From contig USFO01000021.1 in assembly GCA_900553955.1 (NCBI GenBank), positions 1 through 18,239 on the forward strand: 18,239 nucleotides of DNA, written 5' to 3'. Position numbers and translations under genes: made by a program. The notes beneath the pieces were generated by a model. That model was given only the letters and a program-made list of their open reading frames with translations, did no database searches and had not been told where the DNA came from. The DNA is from an uncultured Oscillospiraceae bacterium. Lineage in GTDB: Bacteria; Bacillota; Clostridia; Oscillospirales; Ruminococcaceae. Positions within the stretch are counted from its first letter, which is position 1, and each line of letters begins with the position of its first letter. Below are positions 6,273-13,171 of the stretch, one piece after another.

Positions 6273-8238
6273 ACTGTACATCCTCCATTTGCTCGCGCAG
6301 CTTTTTTATTCTGTCGCGCAGATATGCCGCGTGCTCAAATTCAAGTATCTTCGAGGCGGCTTTCATCTCCGCCGTAAGTCTCTTTATTTCCTCCTCGGTT
6401 TCCCGATAGCTCATCCGGCGGCCGTTTTTATCGTCGCCCTTGTGGCTGGAAATTTCGATTATATCCCGAACATCCTTTTTTATGGTCTGCGGAACTATGC
6501 CGTGCTCCTTATTGTATTCGTCCTGGATTTTGCGGCGGCGCTCCGTTTCCCTAATGGCGTGCTCCATGCTGTCCGTCACCGTATCCGCATACATAATGAC
6601 CTTGCCCTCGGCGTTTCGCGCCGCGCGGCCTATGGTCTGAATAAGCGAGGTTTCGCTTCTCAAAAAGCCCTCCTTGTCCGCGTCCAAAATGGCCACAAGG
6701 CTGACCTCGGGAATATCAAGTCCCTCGCGCAGCAGGTTTATTCCGCAGAGCACGTCAAATTCGCCAAGGCGCAGGTCGCGGATTATCTCCATACGCTCTA
6801 TGGTATCAATATCATGGTGCATATACCGCACCTTTATGCCCATTCCCACAAGGTATTCCGTCAGATTTTCCGCCATTTTCTTCGTCAGGGTTGTTATGAG
6901 GGTGCGTTCGCCCTTTTCAATTCTCGTATTGATTTCCGAAAGCAAATCCTCTATTTGCCCTTCCACCGGGCGAACGCTTATCTCCGGGTCGAGCAGTCCC
7001 GTGGGGCGTATAACCTGCTCCACAAGCTGTGTGCTGCGGCTGCGTTCAAATTCGCCGGGGGTGGCGCTTACATACACCACCTGGTTGAGCTTGCCCTGAA
7101 ATTCATCGAAGGTAAGCGGGCGGTTATCTATGGCGGAGGGCAGGCGGAAGCCGTAATTTATTAGGTTTTCCTTGCGGGAACGGTCGCCGCCGGACATAGC
7201 GCGCACCTGCGGCAGAGTGACATGGCTCTCGTCTATGAACATCACAAAATCATCCGGGAAATAGTCCAAAAGTGTGGTCGGGCAGGAGCCGGGCTCCCTT
7301 CCCGAAAGTATGCGGGAATAGTTCTCTATGCCCTTGCAGAAGCCCACCTCGTTCATCATTTCCACATCGTAGCGGGTGCGCTCGGAAATGCGCTGCGCTT
7401 CGATGAATTTGCCGTTGTCCTTAAAATATTTTTCCCTCTCTTCACATTCCCTTTCAATTTCCAAAATAGCTTTTTCCATTTTTTCTTTGGGAACTATATA
7501 GTGCGACGCCGGATATATGGCAATATGATTGAGCTGGCTTTTCACCTCGCTGGTGACGGTGTTTATTTCGCTTATCCTGTCCACCTCGTCGCCGAAAAGC
7601 TCTATGCGGATAAGAGTATCATCACTGTACGCCGGGCAGATTTCGATTACATCCCCCCGCACACGGAACTTGTTTCGCAGAACCGCCATATCGTTCCGTT
7701 CGTACTGCATATTCACAAGCTGCTTTACTATTTCGTCACGGTCCTTTTTCATTCCGGGGCGCAGGGAAATAACCATGGTGCGGTAGTCGATAGGGTCGCC
7801 CAAGGTGTATATGCACGAAACGGAGGCGACTATGATAACATCCCGCCGCTCCGAAAGTGCCGCCGTCGCCGAGTGGCGCAGCTTCTCTATTTCGTCGTTT
7901 ATGTCGGAGGTTTTCTCTATATATGTGTCGGTGGAGGCTATATACGCCTCCGGCTGATAGTAATCGTAGTAGGAAACGAAGTATTCCACCCTATTTTCCG
8001 GAAAGAACTCCTTGAACTCGCTGCAAAGCTGCGCCGCCAGAGTCTTGTTGTGAGAAAGCACTATGGTCGGGCGGTTTATCTTCTCTATTACGCTTGCCAT
8101 GGTAAAGGTTTTTCCCGAACCGGTTATGCCAAGCAGGGTCTGTTCCCTGTCGCCGCGCTCTATTCCCTCAACGAGCTTCTCTATCGCCCGTGGCTGGTCG
8201 CCCGTGGGCTTGAACGGAGATACAAGCTTAAAATCCAA
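6223..8238 (-). CDS. uvrB: Excinuclease ABC subunit B (UvrB)
   Basis: 671 aa, typical length. UvrB is the helicase-fold subunit that verifies damage after UvrA loading and recruits UvrC. Motifs: Walker A GITGSGKT (37-44); the damage-probing beta-hairpin with YYDYYQPEAY (90-99); Walker B-type DESH (336-339); SAT (391-393); motif V/VI region GINLLREGLD (499-508) and QTIGRAARN (534-542); C-terminal UVR helical hairpin (about 615-650) for UvrC contact. It starts with TTG at 8238: the first in-frame triplets upstream lead to a TAA, there is no ATG alternative, and AAGGGGG lies 7 nt upstream. The tail after the UVR domain (about 651-671, basic) holds the uvrA ribosome binding site and start. A promoter with a LexA-like box precedes it. 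Confidence 0.98.
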   Translation of the reverse strand: MDFKLVSPFKPTGDQPRAIEKLVEGIERGDREQTLLGITGSGKTFTMASVIEKINRPTIVLSHNKTLAAQLCSEFKEFFPENRVEYFVSYYDYYQPEAYIASTDTYIEKTSDINDEIEKLRHSATAALSERRDVIIVASVSCIYTLGDPIDYRTMVISLRPGMKKDRDEIVKQLVNMQYERNDMAVLRNKFRVRGDVIEICPAYSDDTLIRIELFGDEVDRISEINTVTSEVKSQLNHIAIYPASHYIVPKEKMEKAILEIERECEEREKYFKDNGKFIEAQRISERTRYDVEMMNEVGFCKGIENYSRILSGREPGSCPTTLLDYFPDDFVMFIDESHVTLPQVRAMSGGDRSRKENLINYGFRLPSAIDNRPLTFDEFQGKLNQVVYVSATPGEFERSRSTQLVEQVIRPTGLLDPEISVRPVEGQIEDLLSEINTRIEKGERTLITTLTKKMAENLTEYLVGMGIKVRYMHHDIDTIERMEIIRDLRLGEFDVLCGINLLREGLDIPEVSLVAILDADKEGFLRSETSLIQTIGRAARNAEGKVIMYADTVTDSMEHAIRETERRRKIQDEYNKEHGIVPQTIKKDVRDIIEISSHKGDDKNGRRMSYRETEEEIKRLTAEMKAASKILEFEHAAYLRDRIKKLREQMEDVQYESKFHSHKRRKGTQS
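6282..6286 (-). promoter_or_regulatory. uvrA ribosome binding site inside uvrB
   Basis: GGAGG lies within uvrB codons for M-E-D. It abuts an in-frame ATG (6281) and sits 9 nt before the next ATG (6272), which decides the start. Ribosomes finishing uvrB could re-initiate here. Confidence 0.8.
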
Positions 8239-8260
8239 TGTGCCGCCCCCTTATCTTTTA

Positions 8261-8274
8261 TAAACATTTGTTCG
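8261..8274 (-). promoter_or_regulatory. Candidate LexA (SOS) operator of uvrBA
   Basis: CGAACAAATGTTTA on the minus strand matches the Bacillus/Clostridia LexA consensus CGAACRNRYGTTCG at 12 of 14 positions; the two differences are at the 3' edge. It lies about 15 bp downstream of the -10 of the uvrB promoter, where bound LexA would block transcription. Confidence 0.75.
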
Positions 8275-8288
8275 ATTTCGTAAATTAT

Positions 8289-8317
8289 ATTTTACCACAA
8301 TATCGCCCCTCTGTCAA
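8289..8317 (-). promoter_or_regulatory. SigA promoter of uvrB-uvrA
   Basis: A perfect -35 TTGACA (8317-8312), a 17-bp spacer and -10 TAAAAT (8294-8289) on the minus strand. The transcription start would be near 8282, giving a short leader of about 45 nt that contains the LexA box. Confidence 0.85.
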
Positions 8318-8355
8318 CACTCAGGAACCCGCGAATTTCGTGTATTTACAGAGCA

Positions 8356-8390
8356 AAATCCCCTTCGCGCTGACCGCGCGAAGGGGATTT
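8356..8390. terminator. Perfect 15-bp stem terminator upstream of uvrB
   Basis: AAATCCCCTTCGCGC and GCGCGAAGGGGATTT flank a 5-nt loop. Each side ends in a short A/T run, the minus-strand 3' side reading GATTTTGC. It would end transcripts coming from the ASCH/HD/nadE/trxB operon and isolate the uvrB promoter. The U-run is short, so efficiency is uncertain. Confidence 0.75.
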
Positions 8391-8436
8391 CGGCTGATTA
8401 CAATAAACAGAAAAAGTTGGAATGTCGTTTATTTTA

Positions 8437-8589
8437 TTATCCGCGCTTTTTGAGCACGAGCACCGCCGCCATGAGCACGAGCACCGCGGTGTTCATTTCC
8501 GGTGCGCCTGTATTCGGGTTCTTTTCGCCCTTTGAAGCTGCGTTTGCGGAAATATGAATTACATCGGAATATGCAGTTTCACAGTGAGC
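8437..8589 (-). pseudogene. Orphan C-terminal fragment of a surface protein with NPNTG sorting signal
   Basis: Fifty sense codons bounded upstream by an in-frame TAA (8590-8592) and downstream by a TAA (8437-8439), with no start codon or ribosome binding site at a credible place. The translation includes SDVIHISAN, then NPNTGAPE, a hydrophobic stretch rich in Val/Leu/Ala and a KKRG tail. That is a complete cell-wall sorting signal without a protein in front of it. It resembles the C-terminus of the BspA-like protein encoded at 11549-13027 (DVIYIGING...EKNPNTGAQ...KKRH). The membrane part is encoded by a 16-nt direct repeat, TGAGCACGAGCACCGC, at 8451 and 8472. It is most likely the 3' remnant of a deleted paralogue. 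Confidence 0.7.
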
Positions 8590-8636
8590 TTACCTCTATC
8601 GCTTCGGCTTGCCTATGCGTCTGCCGAATCAGCGGT

Positions 8637-9092
8637 TTATTGGAAAATAAGCTCAAATTCCTCTGTTATTACTTCCATATCCTCGGAAAACTCAATGCCG
8701 TATTCCTCGCACTGTTCGCGGAAATATTTTTCGTGAGCCTTGCGCCAATATTCGAGAGTCTGGTCGCCCTCGCCCTCTTTATAGGCTATATCCTCGCCCA
8801 CGTCGCAGAATTTGTTTACCACTACGCTTTTGTTTTTTATGATAAACAGAGCGTCCTCCTCGCTGTCCATAATAACGGAATAGTCCCCCTCCTTGGGAAG
8901 CTCGGTTCCGTCAAGCTCAAAGATTTTCACAAGGCTTGAGGTGGCGGTTTTTATCTTCGCCCGAACAAGGGAGGCAAGCCTGTCGCAGCCCTTTTTTCCG
9001 TCGAGAAACTGCCATGCGGTGTATGTAAGATTATACGGGTCAAGGTCAAGGTTGTGGTCGCAAAACGCTTCCCAAAGTCTTTCGGGAGTCAT
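8637..9092 (-). CDS. ASCH-domain protein
   Basis: 151 aa from the ATG at 9092, which has AAAGGAGG 7 nt upstream; an upstream in-frame extension would overlap the HD gene and lacks a good site. The protein has the ASCH (PUA-like beta-barrel) signature in order: R-A-K-I-K-T-A-T-S-S (44-53), LPKEGD (65-70), a central strand region, EGEGD (106-110), YWRKAH (115-120), and the C-terminal EEFELIF. K48 and T51, with an acidic cluster near 106-108, sit like the Lys/Thr/Glu active site reported for the small ASCH amidohydrolase YqfB, which cleaves N4-acetylcytidine; that assignment is by analogy only. ASCH proteins are otherwise linked to RNA binding. It is the last gene of the trxB operon, 13 nt after the HD gene. 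Confidence 0.85.
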   Translation of the reverse strand: MTPERLWEAFCDHNLDLDPYNLTYTAWQFLDGKKGCDRLASLVRAKIKTATSSLVKIFELDGTELPKEGDYSVIMDSEEDALFIIKNKSVVVNKFCDVGEDIAYKEGEGDQTLEYWRKAHEKYFREQCEEYGIEFSEDMEVITEEFELIFQ

Positions 9093-9105
9093 AGTTCTTC
9101 CTCCT

Positions 9106-9699
9106 TTAACCGTTTTGGTGCAGAGCGTTCTGTCCCTGCTCCGCAAGGTAGGTGGCCTCAAGGTCGGAGAGGTGGAGCAGCACCGCAAGCGGATATTGCT
9201 CGTAGGCGTGGCTTATGGTAAAGCCGCCGGCGCGAGCCGTTTCGTCAAAGCCGCCCATGTGCCAGCGGATTGCCACCGCCTCCTCCTCCATAAGGCGCAT
9301 ACAGCGTTCCACAATAAAGACGGATTTTTCGCCGTGTCCGAATGGGAACTTATCCTCCACGGTGTAGTAGGGGCGCTGCTCCCACTGACCGCGCTCGTTT
9401 TTCACGTTGCGGGTGCTTATGGAATAGAAATTCGCCTTGCAAATATCGTGGAGCAGCCCGCAAATAGCAATGGTTTCATCGGAATATTTGCCGGGGCTGT
9501 ATTCGTCGCAGCGGCGCTTGAGAATTTTATATACATTAAGGCTGTGCAGCGCAAGCCCGCCCTCGAAGGCGCAGTGGTATTTCGTAGAAGCCGGAGCAAT
9601 AAAGAAATCCGTGGAAACAAGCCACTGCAAAAGAGCTTCAGCTCCCGGTCTTTTTATATTGTCCTGAAAAATCTGAATAAATTCCTGTTTAACTCCCAT
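9106..9699 (-). CDS. HD-domain phosphohydrolase-like protein
   Basis: 197 aa. The metal-binding HD set is complete and ordered: H52 (GLALHS), H84-D85 (LLHDICK), H122 (FGHGEKS), H147 (RWHMG) and D179 (LSDLEA), so it should be catalytically competent. The arrangement resembles the HD part of YhaM-type exoribonucleases and other stand-alone HD hydrolases, but no OB or other domain is fused. The substrate is unknown; nucleotides or RNA are plausible. Two ATGs are candidates: the one at 9705 abuts GGAGG, while the one at 9699 is 6 nt from it and is preferred. The gene starts 20 nt after nadE and is followed after 13 nt by the ASCH gene, so all are probably co-transcribed from the trxB promoter. 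No signal peptide is present. Confidence 0.85.
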   Translation of the reverse strand: MGVKQEFIQIFQDNIKRPGAEALLQWLVSTDFFIAPASTKYHCAFEGGLALHSLNVYKILKRRCDEYSPGKYSDETIAICGLLHDICKANFYSISTRNVKNERGQWEQRPYYTVEDKFPFGHGEKSVFIVERCMRLMEEEAVAIRWHMGGFDETARAGGFTISHAYEQYPLAVLLHLSDLEATYLAEQGQNALHQNG

Positions 9700-9719
9700 T
9701 GTCATCCTCCGTTAAAATG

Positions 9720-10442
9720 TCAGTTGCCGAAAACCGCGGGCATACGGCGCTTGTGTTCGGAATTTCTGTGGTAGCGCTCGATAATTGCCTGAGATTCCGG
9801 ATCGGTTTTTCCGGTCATAATGTACTCGTCGATGGCCTTATAGGTAACGCCCATTTCCTTTTCGTCGGTCTGTCCCTCGAACAGTCCTGCAGAAGGTGCT
9901 TTCTCGATGATGTTCTTCGGCGCATTAAGGTAGCGCAGGAAATCGAAGATTTCCGTCGCAGTAAGGTCGGCTATAGGGTCAAGGTCATATGCGCCGTCGC
10001 CCCATTTGGTAAAGTAGCCCATATATCCCTCGCTGCGATTGCCGGTGCCGACCACAAGCGCGTTGCGGGTCTGTGCAACGGCGTAAAGCGTGGTCATTCG
10101 AAGGCGCGGCGCAATGTTTGCCTTTGCCGCGTCGGAAAGCTCCGTGCCCGCGGCTGAAATTATGCTGCTGCGGGTTTCGGTCAGGTCAACCGTTATCATA
10201 TCTATGCCGAAGTTCTGCGCCAAAGCGGTGGCGTCGTCCAAATCCTCACCATAGTTGCGCTTTGAATTGCAGGGCATTGCCACGGCAAGCAGGTTTTTCG
10301 TCGCCATGGAGCAAAGAATTCCCACAAGGGCGCTGTCCTTTCCGCCGGAATTACCGAAAACAAGGCCGTCGGCGTGCGCCTCTTCCATTTTTTTGCGGAT
10401 AAATTCAACCCGCGCCTTTATTTCTTCCTCGTAGTTCCTCAT
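9720..10442 (-). CDS. nadE: NAD+ synthase, ammonia-dependent (NadE)
   Basis: 240 aa from the ATG at 10442, with GGAGG 7 nt upstream; 20 further in-frame codons upstream belong to the trxB end and spacer. NadE converts deamido-NAD, ATP and ammonia to NAD+, the last step of NAD synthesis. Motifs: PP-loop SGGKDS (32-37) for ATP, NIAPRLRMTTLYAVA (109-123), GTGNRSE (132-138), TKWGDGAYDLDPIADL (145-160), and the EKAPSAGLFEGQTDE region (180-194) that contacts nicotinate adenine dinucleotide. The C-terminus has the usual HKR. There is no fused glutaminase (nitrilase-like) domain, so free ammonia or a partner protein must supply nitrogen. It lies 16 nt downstream of trxB. Confidence 0.94.
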   Translation of the reverse strand: MRNYEEEIKARVEFIRKKMEEAHADGLVFGNSGGKDSALVGILCSMATKNLLAVAMPCNSKRNYGEDLDDATALAQNFGIDMITVDLTETRSSIISAAGTELSDAAKANIAPRLRMTTLYAVAQTRNALVVGTGNRSEGYMGYFTKWGDGAYDLDPIADLTATEIFDFLRYLNAPKNIIEKAPSAGLFEGQTDEKEMGVTYKAIDEYIMTGKTDPESQAIIERYHRNSEHKRRMPAVFGN

Positions 10443-10458
10443 ATTTTTGCCTCCGCCG

Positions 10459-11370
10459 TTAAAAGTTCTTTTTAATGTATCTGAATGCTGCGGTGGCGGC
10501 AACAGCGCCGTCCGCCGCGGCGGTCACAAGCTGTCTGAGCTGCTTTTCGCGGGTATCTCCGGCGACGAAAACGCCCTCCGTTCCGGTAAGGCAGTCCTCT
10601 CCGGCGATGATGTAGCCCCTGTTGTCAAGCTTTACCGCTTCGCCGAAAATCGCGTTATCCGGCGCCACGCCCACTGCGACGAACACTGCGGAAACCGCGA
10701 TTTTCGCTTCGCTGCCGTTTGCTCTGCTGCGAACGGTAACGGTGTTCACGGAGCTTTCTCCGCTCACCTCGCTCACCTCGGAATTGGTGAGCACCGTGAT
10801 ATTTTTATTTTCGAGCACCGGCTTTTGCAGCACGTCCGACGCGGTGAAGCTGTCCCCTCTGTGAATGAGATAGACCTTGCTGCATATTCCCGCAAGGTAT
10901 GCCGCATCCTCGAAGGCGGTATCTCCGCCGCCCACCACGGCGACGGCCTTGCCCCGGAAGAATGCGCCGTCGCAGGTGGCGCAGTAGGAAACTCCGCGTC
11001 CCTCGAACTCCGCCTCGCCCTTGCAGCCGAGCTTTTTGCGGGAAGCGCCGTTCGCAATAATAACGGTCTTGCCCTCGTATTCTCCGTTTGCGGTGTGAAG
11101 ACGCTTTATCTTGCCGCAAATGTCCGCTCCGGTTACCGATTCGTACACTATTTCCGCGCCCAGCTCCTGCACTTGCTTGAGCAGCGCCATGGCGTAGTCG
11201 AAGCCGGAAACCTTCGGCATGGCCGGATAGTTTGCCACCTCCGGCGAAGCGACGATTTTGCCGCCGGGGGTGCCGCCCTCGAACACCGTGCAGGAAAGCC
11301 CCGCACGCCTTGCGTATATTGCCGCGGTCAGCCCCGCCGTGCCTCCGCCGATTATCAAAATATCCTGCAT
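10459..11370 (-). CDS. trxB: Thioredoxin reductase-like flavoprotein (TrxB)
   Basis: 303 aa, normal low-molecular-weight TrxB length. It has the FAD-binding GGGTAGLTAA (8-17), the redox-active C130-A-T-C133 followed by DG, a second Rossmann motif GGGDTA (147-152) and the C-terminal FAD segment FVAGDTREK (268-276). It should pass electrons through FAD and the CATC disulfide to thioredoxin. One feature is unusual: the NADPH 2'-phosphate motif, normally HRRxxFRA, reads HRGDSFTA (170-177), so both arginines are lost. The electron donor may therefore be NADH or something else. AAGGAG lies 6 nt before the ATG. It is the first gene of a four-gene operon with nadE, the HD gene and the ASCH gene. Confidence 0.92.
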   Translation of the reverse strand: MQDILIIGGGTAGLTAAIYARRAGLSCTVFEGGTPGGKIVASPEVANYPAMPKVSGFDYAMALLKQVQELGAEIVYESVTGADICGKIKRLHTANGEYEGKTVIIANGASRKKLGCKGEAEFEGRGVSYCATCDGAFFRGKAVAVVGGGDTAFEDAAYLAGICSKVYLIHRGDSFTASDVLQKPVLENKNITVLTNSEVSEVSGESSVNTVTVRSRANGSEAKIAVSAVFVAVGVAPDNAIFGEAVKLDNRGYIIAGEDCLTGTEGVFVAGDTREKQLRQLVTAAADGAVAATAAFRYIKKNF

Positions 11371-11422
11371 AGCTTTCTCCTTTTCTTTATGCGAGTCCGT
11401 GTATATTTACATATTCATATTT

Positions 11423-11451
11423 ATTATACCACCGCCGCCGCGCATTTACAA
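11423..11451 (-). promoter_or_regulatory. SigA promoter of the trxB-nadE-HD-ASCH operon
   Basis: On the minus strand -35 TTGTAA (11451-11446), a 17-bp spacer and a perfect -10 TATAAT (11428-11423). The leader to the ATG at 11370 is about 45 nt and shows no obvious structure. Confidence 0.78.
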
Positions 11452-11494
11452 TTTTACCGAGGCATTTTTGTGTAAAAAATTTTTGAACGGAGGG

Positions 11495-11533
11495 GAAAAA
11501 AGAAGCCCTCCGCGGCGGAGGGCTCCTCTTTTT
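11495..11533. terminator. Bidirectional Rho-independent terminator after the BspA-like gene
   Basis: AGCCCTCC/GGAGGGCT (11504-11511 and 11517-11524) with a GC-rich 5-nt loop. T-runs are present in both directions: six T on the minus strand after the stem and five T on the plus strand. It ends the surface-protein transcript before the trxB promoter. Confidence 0.85.
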
Positions 11534-11548
11534 GGCATATTTAAGAAA

Positions 11549-13027
11549 TCAATGACGTTTTTTAGAAACAATGTATGCTCCGGTGCAAACCGTGGCAATC
11601 ACAACACCAGTCACAAATTCGCTCGGTACTTGTGCACCAGTGTTAGGATTCTTTTCTTCATCCTTTCCATTTATTCCAATGTAAATTACATCATCTTTTT
11701 TATCATTAGTATCTTCAATGTCTTCGGGTTTGTTTTCCTCTTCATTGTTCCATTTTGCGGTCATATATCCGTTCCATGTCGGGCTTGTCCAACCAGATTT
11801 GCCTTCAACATAATAAAGAGTGATATTCGGGAAAGATGGTAATTCCATCGAGGTTTTATATCCCACTACCGCAGGAGCATCGCCCTCAAAATAGACACCC
11901 TCAATTCCCCAACAGTTACCAAAAGCATCTGCCTCTATTTCAGTAACAGTTTTCGGTATTTTAAGTTTGCCTACAAATCCAAATCCATCTTCAAAAGCGC
12001 TTGCGCATATAGTCTCCACGCCCTCAGGGATTTTTATAGTTTTATTATATCTACCTAATCCAAAAATCAGTTTTTTACCGTCCTTGCTATACAGTATATC
12101 GCCATCTGTTTTGAAATAATTATTGCTATCGCTTACTTTTATGTCTTTTATATTTGATAAATCATCTGTTGCAAACGCCATCGCACCTATATTTTCAACA
12201 TTTTCAGAAATTACTAAACTTCCAGAGAAGCCTTTGCACCTATAAAATGCCCCTCTTTCTATTGTTCTAATATTGTCCGGTATTATCAAATCTCCACCAG
12301 CCCCAATATTACGATAGGCAAACGCAAATTCGCCTATTGTTGTTACGCTATCTGGAATTGTTTCGATAATCCCTGCCTTATTTATCGACATTATTACTTT
12401 TGTTTTATCCTTATCATAAAGCATATTTCCGTCTGTGGAATAAGCTTGGTTACTTTCAGGTACAGTTATTTTCTTAATACTTTCACTGTTAAGTGTTGTT
12501 CCGTCAATGCCTTTTTCACAATTTATAGTAACTCCCGTAATACCTGTACCATAAAAAGAAGCTGTGCCTATATTCTTAACTCCATGCGGTATTACAAGTT
12601 CACCAGTAACTCCGGCGCATCCATTAAATGCAAATTCACCTATTCTTTCAATGCTTTCAGGCAATACAATACTGCGTTCCAGCTTTTTACATGCAGCAAA
12701 AGCGTAATTTCCTATTTCGGTAATGCCCTCTTTGAATACTACAGATTTTATATCATCCGCATAACTTGCCCATGGAGATTTGTGGTATACATATGTACTT
12801 CCGTCACTCTCATCATAATATTGATAATCGTCCATCGCCCCTGTTCCGCTTATGGTAAGCGTACCCTTGTCGTCGAGACTCCATTTCAGGTTACTGCCGT
12901 CGCCCTCAGCTCCACAGTAACCAGAAGCAACAAGCGCACTTTCTTCCGCCATCGCTGTAACAGGAAAAACTGCCACAATCATTATGACGGTTAAAATCAT
13001 GCACAATACCTTTCTCATTTTTTTCAT
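11549..13027 (-). CDS. BspA-like leucine-rich-repeat surface protein with NPNTG wall anchor
   Basis: 492 aa. GGAGG lies 8 nt before the ATG at 13027. Order of parts: signal peptide (1-27, ending TAMA); the BspA N-terminal motif with SGYCGAEGDG...LTISGTGAM (35-65); a series of LRR_5 repeats (about 92-380) of the form I-x-x-I-G-x-x-A-F-x-x-C...L-x-I-P; the usual closing YYVEGKSGW (405-413); an acidic spacer (about 428-447); the sorting motif NPNTG (460-464); a membrane helix (about 470-487); and a KKRH tail. It is exported and probably linked to peptidoglycan by a sortase encoded elsewhere. BspA-type proteins bind host or bacterial surfaces; its ligand is unknown. The gene is clearly AT-richer than its neighbours, suggesting acquisition. 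It has its own promoter facing an XRE regulator. Confidence 0.92.
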   Translation of the reverse strand: MKKMRKVLCMILTVIMIVAVFPVTAMAEESALVASGYCGAEGDGSNLKWSLDDKGTLTISGTGAMDDYQYYDESDGSTYVYHKSPWASYADDIKSVVFKEGITEIGNYAFAACKKLERSIVLPESIERIGEFAFNGCAGVTGELVIPHGVKNIGTASFYGTGITGVTINCEKGIDGTTLNSESIKKITVPESNQAYSTDGNMLYDKDKTKVIMSINKAGIIETIPDSVTTIGEFAFAYRNIGAGGDLIIPDNIRTIERGAFYRCKGFSGSLVISENVENIGAMAFATDDLSNIKDIKVSDSNNYFKTDGDILYSKDGKKLIFGLGRYNKTIKIPEGVETICASAFEDGFGFVGKLKIPKTVTEIEADAFGNCWGIEGVYFEGDAPAVVGYKTSMELPSFPNITLYYVEGKSGWTSPTWNGYMTAKWNNEEENKPEDIEDTNDKKDDVIYIGINGKDEEKNPNTGAQVPSEFVTGVVIATVCTGAYIVSKKRH

Positions 13028-13065
13028 CGATTTGCCCTCCTTAATAAAATGTATACTAGTGTTCG

Positions 13066-13145
13066 CCTATCAATAGGAACCACACTACCTAATATTATAC
13101 ACTGTAGCTCCTATTTGTCAAGGCGTTTAGGAAGTAAAATTCCTA
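13066..13145. promoter_or_regulatory. Candidate XRE operator cluster over the surface-protein promoter
   Basis: Three related sites occur between the divergent genes: CCTATCAATAGG (13066-13077, a perfect inverted repeat with a 2-nt centre), CTCCTATTTG (13108-13117, a half-site in the -35/-10 spacer and -35 edge), and TAGGAA-6 nt-TTCCTA (13128-13145, just upstream of the -35). They share the CCTAT/ATAGG core and bracket the promoter. Binding by the adjacent XRE protein is inferred. Confidence 0.5.
13094..13121 (-). promoter_or_regulatory. Strong SigA promoter of the BspA-like gene
   Basis: On the minus strand a perfect -35 TTGACA (13121-13116), a 16-bp spacer and a perfect -10 TATAAT (13099-13094). 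The leader to 13027 is about 60 nt. Near-consensus hexamers imply high basal strength that a repressor would need to hold down. Confidence 0.88.
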
Positions 13146-13171
13146 TATAGAGCCATGAAGGAGGAACCACA

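Noticed and set aside
7222..8283. 353-codon plus-strand frame opposite uvrB
   Set aside because: Shadow of a highly conserved gene; it crosses the uvrB promoter and LexA box.
8451..8487. Two 16-nt repeats (TGAGCACGAGCACCGC) considered as a CRISPR or tandem-repeat array
   Set aside because: Only two copies at 21-bp period, and they encode the repetitive hydrophobic helix of the sorting-signal fragment.
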